A program made the translations under genes and the position numbers. Below the pieces are notes generated by a model. It was not told where the DNA came from and did not search any database. It was given only the letters and a program-made list of their open reading frames with translations. Below are positions 45,407-56,145 of a stretch of DNA of 64,000 nucleotides, one piece after another; position 1 is the stretch's first letter, and the number at the start of each line of letters is the position of its first letter. The DNA comes from DATFVA01 sp963747755 (GTDB taxonomy: Bacteria; Bacteroidota; Ignavibacteria; Ignavibacteriales; Ignavibacteriaceae). The stretch covers positions 124,001 through 188,000 of the forward strand of contig CAVVGK010000008.1 in NCBI GenBank assembly GCA_963747755.1, given 5' to 3'.

Positions 45407-47174
45407 ATGCGAATGAATCTTCATACTACTGATTTAATTATTATTGCAGCCTACCTTTTGGTGATAGCTCTCATCGGTATAATAATACAAAAAAAAGCCT
45501 CTGCACAGCTTGATTCTTATTTTCTGGCAGATAGGAAGGTTCCATGGTGGATGCTTGGTCTTTCCGGCTGCTCAAGCTATATCGACATTGGCGGAACTAT
45601 GGCTATGGTCGGAGCGTTGTTCTACCTTGGACTCAAATCTATCTGGATGACGCACATATTCTGGGGATGGTTTATTATTTGTTTTTACATGGCCTTTCAG
45701 GCGAAGTATATCAGAAGATCGGGGGTGATGACTTTCGCTGAGTGGAATAAAACCCGCTTCGGTGAAGATCGCTCTGCTGAGTATGCCCGCATTGCTGCCG
45801 CGGCTTTCCTGCTTATTCTCATGATAACTAACCTGATGTATATAGCCGTAGGTACGGGAAAATTCGCTGAGGAGTTTATCCCACTCGCCAGATGGCAGTC
45901 CGCTCTGATAGTGTTTGCAGTGGTGGGAGTTTATGTCACCTTGGGAGGGTTTTTCGGGGTTATAATAACTGATTTGATCCAGACGGTTTTGATCGCTGTA
46001 GGTGCCGTGATCCTAGCCGTCATGGCTTTCCAATTACCCGGAGGTGCGGATTTTGTGTCTAATAAACCAACTGAATGGAGTTCTCTTGCTGTTAACTGGA
46101 CGCTCTGGGACGGTTACCTTAAAAATACACCCGCCGGATATCAGCATTTTTATTTCTTTGGTACAATAATGATTGCGGGCTTTATGTGGGTCATATTCAG
46201 AATCCTTGCAGGTCCTAATGTGTGGGACTTCCAGTTCTTCCTCACAACACGCTCGCCGCGTGAGGCTCAGCTTGCTGCCGGTACATGGACGGTCGGTTAT
46301 GCCCTACGGTGGATTATTGGATGCTCTTTTCATGGTCCTTGGAATTTATTACCTTGGCAGTCAGGCCTCTTTCGATGCGGAGAAAATAATGCCGCTCGTC
46401 CTTAAAAAACTACCGGCAGGTATGCAGGGGATCTTTCTGGCAGTCCTACTCGCCGCCCTGATGTCAACCCTCAGCGCAATGATAAATGTTACCAGCTCGG
46501 TTATTACTAACGATTTTCTTAAAAGATATTTTGCCAGGAATCTTTCTCAAAAAGCTCTGGTTAACTGGGCAAGGATTGCCTCGGTTTTTGCGATTGCCCT
46601 TGGATTTGTCTTCAGCTTGTCGTTTGATTCGGTTATCTCTGCCTGGGAAACTATGATTTTCGTGGTCGTTACCATGATTCTGGTTCCGGCTACTTTCCGG
46701 TGGCACTGGTGGCGCTTCTCCGCTAAAGCTTTTGTTTGGGGGATGATATATTCGGCGTTGATAATAATTATTCAGAAATTATTCTTTGATACCTGGGCGG
46801 CGACAACGGCTTTGATGGTCGATGTTATCGGCTCTTTTATCGTTACACTAAGCTGCGGATTTTATTTCGAACATACTGATATGGATGTGCTTGTCAGCTT
46901 TTATTCGCGGGTGCGTCCCTTCGGTTTCTGGAAACCTGTAAGAGAGCAGGCTGAGCAGAGAAAACAGGTTCCCGTTAATGATAAAATGCCGCGCATTGAT
47001 ATTCTTAATGGATTCATTTCGGCAGCATTCCAGATGAGCCTTGCTATAATCCCCTTTTATGTGTTCCTAAGGAGATGGACAAATGTATATATCTGGAGCG
47101 TGGTGCTCGCCGGGCTTACGGTAGTTCTTTATTTCACATGGTATAAAACCCTTCCTGCCAGGGATGAGATATGA
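45407..47174 (+). CDS. Sodium:solute symporter (SSS family), interrupted by a one-base frameshift
   Basis: The first frame (45407 to a stop at 46405) gives the N-terminal transmembrane segments of an SSS/SGLT-like symporter: 'YFLADRKVPWWMLGLS', 'YIDIGGTMAMVGALFYLGL' and 'GGFFGVIITDLIQTVLI'. Homology then continues in another frame to 47174 ('MVLGIYYLGSQ', 'AALMSTLSAMINVTSSVI', more helices). One extra T in the run 46327-46330 explains it: without it the reading is 'RWIIGCSFMVLGIYYLG'. The repaired product is about 588 residues, normal for the family. It probably imports the sugar handled by the following genes. Its stop overlaps the GH38 start (ATGA), so they are coupled. Confidence 0.85.
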
Positions 47175-49555
47175 AGCCGCATATCCATCTGATTTGTAAT
47201 GCACACCTCGATCCTGTATGGCAGTGGCAATGGGAGGAGGGTGCGGCTGAAGCACTTTCTACTTTTGAAAATGCTGTCAAACTTTTGAAGGAGCATAACG
47301 GCCTCGTCTTTAACCATAATGAAGCCGTGTTGTATGACTGGGTAAGAAGATATGATCCCCCCCTTTTTAGAGAGATTCAAAAGCTCGTAAAAAGAGGACG
47401 CTGGTTTATAAGCGGAGGATGGTGGCTTCAGCCGGATGTAAATATACCGGGCACTGAGTCTTTGATAAGACAGATATATGAGGGCAGAAAATTCTTTAGA
47501 AAGTATTTTAATGCTGAACCGGTCGTCGCTTATAACTTCGATTCTTTCGGTCACTGCGGAGGACTCCCTCAATTGCTTGTCAGAGCCGGTTATAAATTTT
47601 ATATTCATATGCGTCCGCAGAAGCATGATCTTGAATTGCCTTCGGATGTTTATAGATGGCAGGGAGTTGACGGCAGCGTTATTGGGACCTTAAGGATTGT
47701 GACCGGATTATATCATACTGAGTACGATAATATTGAACAGCGAATTGATGAAGGAATAAATCTCGCTATTAAACTTAATAGGGATGTTCCCGTTTTCTGG
47801 GGGATAGGTGATCATGGAGGCGGAGCTACAAGAGAAGATCTTAGGCTGATTGATGAGATAATTGCAAATGAGAAAAGAGTGAAGATCGTTCATTCAACAC
47901 CTGACCTGCTTTATAAGTCTCTTAAAAAAAATCTGGCGAATGCCCCTGTATTCAACGGAGATCTTCAGAGGGTCTTTACTGGATGCTATACTTCCCATTC
48001 CCGGGTAAAAAGAGCATGTCAGAAAAATCTTGGTTCATTGATACAGACAGAATCCCTCGCAGCGGCAGCTTTTATAAAATATAAAGCTCCCTATCCTGCG
48101 GAAAAACTTGAATCGGCATGGAGGGATCATCTGTTTAATGACTTTCACGATATCCTTCCGGGTAGTTGTATTGAGCCTGCTGAATTAGATGCGCTCAACC
48201 TTTATGGTAAAACAGACACTGAATTGAGAAATCTTAAAATGGAAACGGCCATAATATTCAATCGGGGGATCCGGACAGCTTCTTATATTCCGTTGACTGT
48301 AATGAATTCTATTCCTTCTTTACATAACGTGCCGGTTGAGGCTGAATGTATGATTTCACACCGGCCGAAATGGCAGGGTAAATGGCATCTCAGGTTATTT
48401 GACAAAACAGGCAGGGAGCTTGTGTGTCAGGAGGAACAGCCTGAATCCCTCCTTCCTTTTAACGGATGGCGCAGAAAAATTACTTTCATGGCGGAACTCA
48501 CGTCTGTAGGGGTTGATCATTATAATGTTATAACCGAGGAGGGAGAAAAAAATTATTCAAATCTTCCGACTCCTTTGAACTATAGTATTGATAAACAGAG
48601 CGGGCTGGTGAATAGTCTCCACACTGAAGGCAGAAATCTTCTCAGGGGTGATCTTTTTCAAGCACTTCTTGTTGAGGATAAGGGCGATAGCTGGGGTACT
48701 GATTTCGGAGAATACAGAAATGTTCTGGATAAATTTAACATGTCGCCGGGAAGCTTGAATAAAAAAGAAACGGGTCCCATCAGAACAATAACTGAATCGG
48801 TTCACCTCTGCAGGTCATGCAGGATCGTTTATCAGATAATTTCATACCCCGGTTGGGATATCCTGGAAACAAGAATACGTGTTTATTGGAATGAGGAACA
48901 AACCAGGTTAAAGCTTTCTATTCCGACAATCTTTGATAATGACAGCCTGCTGTGTGAAGTTCCCGGCGGATTTATCGAGAGACCCGCTGATGGTCAGGAA
49001 CATATACATAGACGATGGTTTATTGTCGGTAATGAAGATAACGCTCTTGCGGTTATAAATAATGGCCAGTACGGTCTGGATTTTAAAGATGGCGAGATTA
49101 GATTATCTGTATTGAGAAGTTCCGCTTACTGCCACGAACAAGGTTTCAGGTTAAGGGAAGATCAAATGTATAAATTCAGTGATATCGGAATTCATGATAT
49201 AAAGCTTTTGGTAATGACCGGCTTAAAAAAAGAACTCTTAAAGAAAGTGACCGCTCTTGCCGATTTTGTATCGGCTCCCCCGGTCGTATTTGCACACCTG
49301 GGCTTTGGTAAAATCGATAAAGATAGCGGTCTTCTGTCGCTGCCTCCGGGATTAAGAATGCTGGCGTTGAAACAGTCATCTGACGGGAAAGCGATTATTC
49401 TTAGGTTACAAGAAGTTACGGGGAATAAATTAGATGGGAAAATTATTTTTAACGGTATAAAAATTAAAATATCACTAAGACCCCTTGAGATAAAAACCTT
49501 GAGGATTACAGGAACGGGTAAATGGAAGGAGGTTGATATGATATGGGAGAAGTAA
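47171..49555 (+). CDS. GH38 family alpha-mannosidase
   Basis: The 794-residue protein has the GH38 signatures: zinc-site 'NAHLDPVWQWQW' (about residues 9-20), nucleophile Asp124 in 'YNFDSFGH', 'HDILPGS' (about 332) and the long C-terminal beta domain. GH38 enzymes release terminal alpha-mannose with retention of configuration. There is no signal peptide, so it works in the cytoplasm on imported oligosaccharide, matching the symporter gene it overlaps by four bases. The next gene (GH2) is secreted. The cluster context suggests mannose-containing glycan breakdown. Confidence 0.93.
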   Translation: MKPHIHLICNAHLDPVWQWQWEEGAAEALSTFENAVKLLKEHNGLVFNHNEAVLYDWVRRYDPPLFREIQKLVKRGRWFISGGWWLQPDVNIPGTESLIRQIYEGRKFFRKYFNAEPVVAYNFDSFGHCGGLPQLLVRAGYKFYIHMRPQKHDLELPSDVYRWQGVDGSVIGTLRIVTGLYHTEYDNIEQRIDEGINLAIKLNRDVPVFWGIGDHGGGATREDLRLIDEIIANEKRVKIVHSTPDLLYKSLKKNLANAPVFNGDLQRVFTGCYTSHSRVKRACQKNLGSLIQTESLAAAAFIKYKAPYPAEKLESAWRDHLFNDFHDILPGSCIEPAELDALNLYGKTDTELRNLKMETAIIFNRGIRTASYIPLTVMNSIPSLHNVPVEAECMISHRPKWQGKWHLRLFDKTGRELVCQEEQPESLLPFNGWRRKITFMAELTSVGVDHYNVITEEGEKNYSNLPTPLNYSIDKQSGLVNSLHTEGRNLLRGDLFQALLVEDKGDSWGTDFGEYRNVLDKFNMSPGSLNKKETGPIRTITESVHLCRSCRIVYQIISYPGWDILETRIRVYWNEEQTRLKLSIPTIFDNDSLLCEVPGGFIERPADGQEHIHRRWFIVGNEDNALAVINNGQYGLDFKDGEIRLSVLRSSAYCHEQGFRLREDQMYKFSDIGIHDIKLLVMTGLKKELLKKVTALADFVSAPPVVFAHLGFGKIDKDSGLLSLPPGLRMLALKQSSDGKAIILRLQEVTGNKLDGKIIFNGIKIKISLRPLEIKTLRITGTGKWKEVDMIWEK

Positions 49556-49560
49556 AAATA

Positions 49561-52500
49561 ATGCGCCTCATTTTTTTGTTTTTTTTACTTTCATTTGTGG
49601 CTGCGTCAGCACAGGAAACCTTCCTTGTTCCGGATAATGACTGGAGGATGTGGCCGGATACTGCAGCAGAATGGAAATCTGACACAATTTATTTACCTGG
49701 TGAATATGAGATTGATAGTCTGACTGTCTTTCCTCCTACGGGAGGATGGAAGGTTCTGAATTCGGATCACGGTGTTTCAGTTAACCTTCCTTCAACTGTT
49801 GAAGAGCATCTCTGGGGAAAGTTCGGCTTTCGCCCCTATACACAGGATAATTACTGGTTCGGAGGCGAGGATGATCAGGTGGTGAATGGAAATTATCTGG
49901 GTGTTTCCTGGTGGTGGAAAAATATCAAAATACCTGCCGGCTATAAAGGGAAGATCGTCCTTCTGCATATAAGGGCTGCCAGATTGAGAGCAGAAGTTTA
50001 TATAAATGGTAAGCTTGCAGGCTATAATATTATTACGGAAACTTCCTTTATTTCTGATATTTCCCGATATATTAAACCGGGTGAGGAAAATCTCCTTGCT
50101 GTGAGGATAACTAATCCCGGAGGCAGACTCGACTGGGCTGACACCAAAATGTTCTCATGGAGAGATAAGACTTTCCATATGGGTCACGCTTTCGGGGGGC
50201 TCGATCGCGGCATCACAATAACAGCTCATAACCCTGTCTATGTAAGCGATTTGTGGGTTGCAAATAAAAAGGATATCAGAAGCGTTATCGTTCATACTTT
50301 TGTTAATAATAAGCTTCAGGAAGATGTCCTCATTCATCTGAAACTTGATTTGCTGAAAAAAGGTGAACAGAAAATTCTGAAAACTGTGGAGAAAGATTTT
50401 ATCTCTGCTTTTGGCAGTAATGCGGAACTCAATACAGAACTAAGCTATCCTGAAGCACGCTTATGGGACCCGGATCATCCCGAACTTTATACAATCAGAG
50501 CCTCACTTGAATATAATAGCCTGGCTGATACTGCTACCAGAGATTTCGGTTTTCGCTGGTTTGAAGCTGACAGCGTCGGTAATAATGCAATATTCCGTCT
50601 TAATGGAAAAAGAATCAGGTTGGTTTCAGCGATCTCCTGGGGATTCTGGGGCTTTAATGGTCTTTTTCCTACACCTGAACTGGCTGAGAAGGAAGTTGAC
50701 GCTGCTAAGACCTTCGGCATGAATGCAATCCAGTTTCATAGAAATATCGGGAAGGAAGAAGTTTTTGATGTTATGGATCGGTCAGGTCTGCTTCGATATA
50801 TGGAGCCGGGAGGAGGACAGACCGCCCTTGGTGAAAAATATAACCTCTACGCCGACTCCCCAACGGAAAGTATCGATGTATCCGGAAAAAATGGAGGACC
50901 TGAAACTTTTGCTGAAAAGTATATGGACATAAAAATCCTCAGGATGATCAGAGATTTTCGTAGTCATCCTTCATTGGTGATATATAATATTCAGAATGAA
51001 ATCAACCCCGATCTCCGCAATCCGCGTATCTTTAATTTGTTCCGTAAGATGCGTAATGAGGATCCGTCAAGGATTATTACTCTGAAATCTGGTATCCCCC
51101 CTGTAAATCAGGTCTGGATGAAGCCTTATGATACAACTTTTTATTATGACAACGGAGAGGGATATTCGGGATGGCATGATGAACATACGGTGGGAGGGCC
51201 GGGAATATGGCAGGATAAAATGTATTCTGATCCTGAACATTTTACTCACCGCTCCCAAAATAAAAGGGAAATTGCGGCCTGGGGTGAGATGCTCGGTGCA
51301 GCCGTTCCCGATAACCATACCCAAATGATCGAACAGATCAGAAAACATGGCATAAGTTATGACCTTAAAGATCATCTCGAAATTGAAGAGGCATATGATA
51401 ATTTCCTCGGTAAATGGAATTTCAGAAATGCTTTTCCAACCGCAGAAATACTTTTCCGCGATATCGGAGATAAGTGCTATGATTTCTGGGGCCGTGTAAT
51501 AGAAACTGCGAAGCTCTCTGATGAAAATGATTTTCTCGTTATTAGCGGATGGGAATCGACTTCTATAGAGAACCATTCGGGACTCCTTGATAACCTCAGA
51601 AATTTTAAAGGCGATCCTTCTCTTATATGTAGTCGTTTTAAATCCCTTGATCCGGTTATCAGAACCGGTAAACTTGTCTACTCTGAAAGAGATACTCTCC
51701 GCCTCGATCTTTTCCTTATAAATGAAACTAATTCACCTCATTCGCATATTCTGAATTTATCTGTAACTTCGCCGGCCGGCGCCGAAATATTCCAGAAAAA
51801 AATTAAAGTGCCCGAATATCAGAAAGATAAATTCAGTTATTTGATCGAAGATTCACTTGCTGCTGTCACACTTGACCGGGAGGGTTATTATATTATAACT
51901 GCTCAGCTTGATGGAACAGGAGTGAGTTCTGCGGAAAAAATATTGGTGATCGATCCTGCTCCTGAGATCCGTACACAGGCAAAGATTGCAATACGTACAG
52001 GAAATTCTGCATATACCGATGCCTTCAGAAATCTCTTTCCTTCCGCTGATATCGAAAGCTATGATCCGGATAAAGACTATGATATTCTGGTTGCAAGCTC
52101 ACGATTGATGTATGGGTGGCGGTCTATCGTTGATTCCACAACTGAGATTGAAGGCACCAACCGGGATGAACTCTACCTTACTGAAAGTTGGGGTTATTCT
52201 GGAAATCTTGAATACTTGTTCACTGACCTTTCGCCCGGAAAAGTAAAAGTCACCCTGGGATTTTCAGAGATAACTTTAAGTAACGAGGGTGACAGGGTAA
52301 TGAATGTTGCAATAAATGGTAAAAATGTTCTGGAGGATTTTGATGTATTCAAAACCGCCGGCGGGAAAAATGTAGCCATCGATACGGTATTCAATGTTGA
52401 TGCACCCGATGGTGTAGTTAAGATTACTGTACCTAAACTTACTGTTAATTATGCAAAGTTCAGTTCGATCAAAATCGAGGCCGGCGATACGGTTATAGCT

Positions 52501-53058
52501 ATAAATGCAGGTGGGTTGAAACCTTATACGGACACAGAAGGACTGAAATGGGAACTATATTCGGCTCCTGTTAATATCGACAGTAGTATTCTTGAAAAGG
52601 TGCGCGATGGAATGAATCTCCTGGCTGTCCCTGAAGGTGAGGATGCAATTCTTGCATATAGTAAAATACTCGGAAAAGCAGGGGTTTATAGACATATCGG
52701 ACATACGGGCAAGACAAGGGCTTCCTGGATGGGTTCATGGTTTTTTAACAGGCAGCATCCTGTACTGGAAGGACTTCCGGTTAACCAGGCTATGAAAAGC
52801 TATTATCAGGTGCCCGTAAGGAACACAGACGGTATACTGCTTGACGGAGATAATGTCGATGTGTTTATAGGCTATGGTCGTGATCACGACAGAAATGTTG
52901 GTTCGGCAGGTTTTACTGTGCAGTACGGTAAAGGTAAAATATTATTTTTTACCCTCCCCGGTATGCTCTCAGGCCTGCTGGATGAGTCTTCGGGAATTCA
53001 GCCGGTGGTTCTGCGAAGATTATTATCCAATTCTTTACACTATTTATTAAAAAATTAA
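49561..53058 (+). CDS. Secreted GH2-family glycosidase with malectin-like domain
   Basis: A signal peptide ('FFLLSFVAASAQ') starts the protein, so ATG 49561 is preferred over 49543; 'ggagaag' lies upstream. GH2 sugar-binding domain: 'WWWKNIKIPAGYKGKIVLLH' and 'EVYINGKLAG'. The TIM barrel has the likely acid/base Glu480 in 'NIQNEINP'; a candidate nucleophile is Glu in 'AAWGEMLG'. A malectin-like carbohydrate-binding domain lies at about 877-980 ('LFTDLSPGKVKVTLGFSEI', 'MNVAINGKNVLEDFDV'). The 1165 residues fit large GH2 beta-galactosidase/beta-mannosidase-type enzymes; exact specificity is not visible. Galactokinase in the opposite operon favours a galactoside, GH38 a mannoside. Confidence 0.85.
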   Translation: MRLIFLFFLLSFVAASAQETFLVPDNDWRMWPDTAAEWKSDTIYLPGEYEIDSLTVFPPTGGWKVLNSDHGVSVNLPSTVEEHLWGKFGFRPYTQDNYWFGGEDDQVVNGNYLGVSWWWKNIKIPAGYKGKIVLLHIRAARLRAEVYINGKLAGYNIITETSFISDISRYIKPGEENLLAVRITNPGGRLDWADTKMFSWRDKTFHMGHAFGGLDRGITITAHNPVYVSDLWVANKKDIRSVIVHTFVNNKLQEDVLIHLKLDLLKKGEQKILKTVEKDFISAFGSNAELNTELSYPEARLWDPDHPELYTIRASLEYNSLADTATRDFGFRWFEADSVGNNAIFRLNGKRIRLVSAISWGFWGFNGLFPTPELAEKEVDAAKTFGMNAIQFHRNIGKEEVFDVMDRSGLLRYMEPGGGQTALGEKYNLYADSPTESIDVSGKNGGPETFAEKYMDIKILRMIRDFRSHPSLVIYNIQNEINPDLRNPRIFNLFRKMRNEDPSRIITLKSGIPPVNQVWMKPYDTTFYYDNGEGYSGWHDEHTVGGPGIWQDKMYSDPEHFTHRSQNKREIAAWGEMLGAAVPDNHTQMIEQIRKHGISYDLKDHLEIEEAYDNFLGKWNFRNAFPTAEILFRDIGDKCYDFWGRVIETAKLSDENDFLVISGWESTSIENHSGLLDNLRNFKGDPSLICSRFKSLDPVIRTGKLVYSERDTLRLDLFLINETNSPHSHILNLSVTSPAGAEIFQKKIKVPEYQKDKFSYLIEDSLAAVTLDREGYYIITAQLDGTGVSSAEKILVIDPAPEIRTQAKIAIRTGNSAYTDAFRNLFPSADIESYDPDKDYDILVASSRLMYGWRSIVDSTTEIEGTNRDELYLTESWGYSGNLEYLFTDLSPGKVKVTLGFSEITLSNEGDRVMNVAINGKNVLEDFDVFKTAGGKNVAIDTVFNVDAPDGVVKITVPKLTVNYAKFSSIKIEAGDTVIAINAGGLKPYTDTEGLKWELYSAPVNIDSSILEKVRDGMNLLAVPEGEDAILAYSKILGKAGVYRHIGHTGKTRASWMGSWFFNRQHPVLEGLPVNQAMKSYYQVPVRNTDGILLDGDNVDVFIGYGRDHDRNVGSAGFTVQYGKGKILFFTLPGMLSGLLDESSGIQPVVLRRLLSNSLHYLLKN

Positions 53059-53069
53059 GTTATTAGATA

Positions 53070-54191
53070 ATGAAAGATTTTCTCGATAAAAAATTAGAAA
53101 AAAATAAGCATCAGTTTCCCGCTGAAAAGAAAAAAGGTATCGGCGTTATCGGTCTTCATGAAGGAAGGACACTTCTGACCGGACTTGAGAGGACTTCCTG
53201 TGCTTATGCTGCTGCAGGCTGCGACCTCCGAAGAGAAAAAATTGAAGAAGCAAAAAAAGAAAGACCTCGTCTCTTTTATACTGATAATTATGAAGAGATG
53301 CTTAAAAGAGAGGATGTGAATATAGTCGCTATCTATACACCCGATTCTATGCATGGTGAGCATATTGAAAAAGCTTTCCTGGCAGGAAAGGATGTTATAT
53401 GTTCGAAGCCGCTCGTAAATTCTATGGATGATGCAAAAAGGATCTTGAAGGCGGGTAGAGAAACAGGAAGGAAACTCTTTGTGGGTCAGAGTACCAGGTT
53501 CTTTGAACCCTTCATTAGACAACGTAAGGCATTTGAAGAAGGGTACCTGGGAAGCCTTGAGTTCGTTGATGCTCACTATATGCATCGAATGGACTGGTTC
53601 TATGAAAAAAGTCCCTGGGCAATTCTGGAAAGTGATTGGATTTATATGGGAATGAGTCATCCTATCGATCTTATCCGGTGGTACCTTGGAAGGATTAAAG
53701 AAGTTCAGGCGTTCGGCTATACTTCAAGGCTTGCGAGAGATTATGGCTATCCCTATTTTGATATATATACAGTAAATTTTAAATCTGAGGACGATAGAAT
53801 CGGAAGGGCGATGGGCAATTATGGTTATCATGAACTTCCTTCCGCCAGGAATGCTATTGAACTGATGCTTTTCGGAAATAAAAATACAAGCCACGCTCAG
53901 TATCATGATATGAAATACAGGTATACCCGAGCGGACGGAACCGAAGTGCTTGAGGATCCTCTTTATGAACTGCGCCATTATTATTTTAATAGCGAAATCC
54001 ATGGTATGCATTATGGCGAATTTGCTAATTATGCCGATTATTTTGCAGACGCATTGATAAATGATAAACCTTATTCTCCCGGTCTGGAGGAAGGGGTTGA
54101 AACTTTTCTTGTTATGGAAGCCGTACGTGAGTCATCCCGTACAGGTAAAGTTGTTGAGATCGCTCCTTTCCTGGCGGAAACGGAATTGTAA
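53070..54191 (+). CDS. Gfo/Idh/MocA-family oxidoreductase
   Basis: The NAD(P)-binding Rossmann domain is at the N-terminus: 'IGVIGLHEGRTLL' (about residue 23, a variant of GxGxxG), 'VAIYTPDSMHGEHIEKAF' and 'DVICSKPLVNS' (the EKP-type motif, here SKP). The C-terminal alpha/beta part has 'HYMHRMDWF' and 'MGMSHPIDLIRWYLG', which could supply the catalytic His and Asp. These enzymes oxidise or reduce sugars and inositols. It starts 12 bases after the GH2 gene. The glycine loop is unusual (GLHEGR), which may alter cofactor use. The substrate is unknown but probably the sugar released by this operon. Confidence 0.85.
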   Translation: MKDFLDKKLEKNKHQFPAEKKKGIGVIGLHEGRTLLTGLERTSCAYAAAGCDLRREKIEEAKKERPRLFYTDNYEEMLKREDVNIVAIYTPDSMHGEHIEKAFLAGKDVICSKPLVNSMDDAKRILKAGRETGRKLFVGQSTRFFEPFIRQRKAFEEGYLGSLEFVDAHYMHRMDWFYEKSPWAILESDWIYMGMSHPIDLIRWYLGRIKEVQAFGYTSRLARDYGYPYFDIYTVNFKSEDDRIGRAMGNYGYHELPSARNAIELMLFGNKNTSHAQYHDMKYRYTRADGTEVLEDPLYELRHYYFNSEIHGMHYGEFANYADYFADALINDKPYSPGLEEGVETFLVMEAVRESSRTGKVVEIAPFLAETEL

Positions 54192-54229
54192 ATAAGGAAG
54201 TCTTACTCTAATAAAGGTAAAGGAATGAA

Positions 54230-55066
54230 ATGGGCTGGGATGATGATGTTTCCAAACTTGATCGGGTACTGAAGTTTTTTCCTGTGAAAAACGCTTCTCC
54301 CCATAAGCTTTCACGAGAGCAGATCGATTTTTATAATGAAAATGGATTCCTCTTTCCGTTTAAAGCATTCGATGAAACAAATACTGAGCTGAACAGGAGA
54401 AATTTCGACCGGTTACTTAAAAAATTCCAGGAAGCGAGCAGAAGCAGTTATGCAATTGATCGGTATCAGGACACGATTCCGGAAATCTGGGACATTGCGC
54501 GAAATGAGAGTATAATCGTTTATGTTAGGGATTTGCTTGGTACTAATTTCGTGTGCTGGGCTACGCATTATTTCTGTAAATTGCCCGGAGATGACAAAAG
54601 TGTATCCTGGCATCAGGATGCGTCTTACTGGCCTCTCACACCTTCAAAAACTGTTACAGTATGGCTGGCGGTTGATGACGCTGATGTTGAGAATGGATGT
54701 ATGAAGGTGATCCCGGGGTCTCATAAATTTGGTCAGATAAAATCCAGAAAGAGTGGTCCTGACGAGAAGAATATTTTGTCTCAGACAATCGAAAATGCAC
54801 TCGGTTACGGTGAGCCGCCGGTGAATATAGAATTGAAGGCAGGGGAGTTTTCTATGCATTCCGACCTGCTTCTGCACAGCTCCCCTCCTAACAGATCTGA
54901 CAAACGAAGATGCGGATTGACTCTAAGATATGCGCCCGTAGATGTGCGCGCATACTGGAGCTGGGAAAAACAATCCATAATCGTAAGCGGAAGTGATCCG
55001 TCAGAATTTTGGGGCAATGTACCCCGTCCTCAAAAGGATTTTGAAATAAAAGATTTTGACTATTGA
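54230..55066 (+). CDS. Phytanoyl-CoA dioxygenase (PhyH) family Fe(II)/2-oxoglutarate oxygenase
   Basis: The 278-residue protein has the facial triad of PhyH-type enzymes: His128 and Asp130 in 'SWHQDASYW', and the distal His216 in 'LLLHSSPPNRS', with a following Arg in 'RCGLTLRY' to bind 2-oxoglutarate. 'DVENGCMKVIPGSHK' is also typical. Such enzymes hydroxylate small molecules and can remove O-methyl groups by oxidation. It lies in the sugar operon between the Gfo/Idh gene and a UroD-family methyltransferase-like gene. 'aaagga' precedes the ATG. The substrate is not known. Confidence 0.88.
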   Translation: MGWDDDVSKLDRVLKFFPVKNASPHKLSREQIDFYNENGFLFPFKAFDETNTELNRRNFDRLLKKFQEASRSSYAIDRYQDTIPEIWDIARNESIIVYVRDLLGTNFVCWATHYFCKLPGDDKSVSWHQDASYWPLTPSKTVTVWLAVDDADVENGCMKVIPGSHKFGQIKSRKSGPDEKNILSQTIENALGYGEPPVNIELKAGEFSMHSDLLLHSSPPNRSDKRRCGLTLRYAPVDVRAYWSWEKQSIIVSGSDPSEFWGNVPRPQKDFEIKDFDY

Positions 55067-55071
55067 AAACG

Positions 55072-56091
55072 ATGTCCTCCAGGGAGATCATAAAAAACAT
55101 TATTGCCAGGAAAAAAACAGAGAGATTTGGTTTCTGGCTTGGTAATCCCCACTCCGATTCATGGGAAGCATTACATAATTACTTTGGAACCGCATCAGAG
55201 GAGGAACTTCGGGTTAAGCTCGGCGATGATTTCAGATGGATCACTCCCCAGTATATGGATACCACATACCGGCATCCTGAAGGAAAAGGATTGTTTGATA
55301 TCTATAAAACCAAAAGTTCACTCTCTGAAGCTGGTCCGCTTTCGGATGCAGATACTCCTGAAGTTGTAGATAGTTACGACTGGCCTTCAACTGATTATCT
55401 TAATTTTAATGAGTGCATTTCTGTTCTCCAGGTAACCGGGGATGTATACAGGGCCGGGGGATTCTGGATGCCTTTCTTCCACGATGTTGCAGATCTCTTC
55501 GGTATGGAAAACCTGATGCTCAATATGTATACAAACCCGGAAGTGGTCCATCGGGCGGTGGATAGGGTGTGCGGTTTTTATTTTCAAGCCAATGAGCTCT
55601 TTTTTAATAAGACAACAGGTCTGGTGGATGCATTGTTTTTTGGAAATGACTTCGGTACGCAGTTCGATCTGCTTATAAGCCCGGCACAGTTCGGTGAATT
55701 TTTTTATCCCTGGATAAAAAAGTTCGTAAACCAGGCTAAGTCATATAATCTTCAGGTAATAAAGCATTCCTGTGGTTCGGTCTATAAAGTAATCGATAAG
55801 TATATTAGTGCCGGAGTCGACTGCCTCCACCCGCTCCAGGCCCGCGCTGCGGACATGGATGCGGAAACACTTGGCAGAAATTTTAAGGGCAGGATTGCAT
55901 TTATGGGGGGTATAGATACACAGGATCTTCTTGTTAAGGGAAATCCGGATGATGTTAAAAAGGAGGTTAGAAGAATAAAAAAAATATTGGGACCGGATTT
56001 AATAATAAGTCCCAGTCATGAAGCTATTCTCCCTAACGTTCCTCCGCGGAACATTGCAGCAATGGCTGATGAAGCCTTAAATCAAAAGTGA
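55072..56091 (+). CDS. UroD-superfamily protein, corrinoid methyltransferase-like
   Basis: The fold is that of uroporphyrinogen decarboxylase, but 'QVIKHSCGSVYKVIDKYI' carries the HxC zinc motif of the MtaA/MtbA/CmuA corrinoid methyltransferase branch rather than a heme enzyme. Further landmarks are 'DALFFGNDFGTQ', 'FMGGIDTQDLL' and 'ISPSHEAILPNVPPRNI'. In MtaA-type proteins a Cys near the last motif is the third ligand; here the position holds 'SPSH', so His may replace it. It ends the + operon. The ATG at 55072 (MSSREI) is preferred over the TTG at 55063, since the parallel gene at 57311 begins in the same way ('MTSRERF'). Confidence 0.8.
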   Translation: MSSREIIKNIIARKKTERFGFWLGNPHSDSWEALHNYFGTASEEELRVKLGDDFRWITPQYMDTTYRHPEGKGLFDIYKTKSSLSEAGPLSDADTPEVVDSYDWPSTDYLNFNECISVLQVTGDVYRAGGFWMPFFHDVADLFGMENLMLNMYTNPEVVHRAVDRVCGFYFQANELFFNKTTGLVDALFFGNDFGTQFDLLISPAQFGEFFYPWIKKFVNQAKSYNLQVIKHSCGSVYKVIDKYISAGVDCLHPLQARAADMDAETLGRNFKGRIAFMGGIDTQDLLVKGNPDDVKKEVRRIKKILGPDLIISPSHEAILPNVPPRNIAAMADEALNQK

Positions 56092-56112
56092 TCTCATAAC
56101 TTTACTTAAGCA

Positions 56113-56138
56113 GGTTATCCTCTTATTTGAAAATAACC
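56113..56138. terminator. Weak hairpin between convergent UroD-family genes
   Basis: ggttat (56113-56118) pairs with ataacc (56133-56138) around a 14-base loop, in the 54-base gap between convergent genes. 'ccccttttaat' follows on the + strand. It may be a shared terminator; the stem is short. Confidence 0.35.
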
Positions 56139-56145
56139 ACCCCTT

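Noticed and set aside
46173..47174. Second independent transporter gene
   Set aside because: Its first 50 codons are out-of-frame readthrough of the SSS gene; the rest is the missing C-terminal half of the same symporter.
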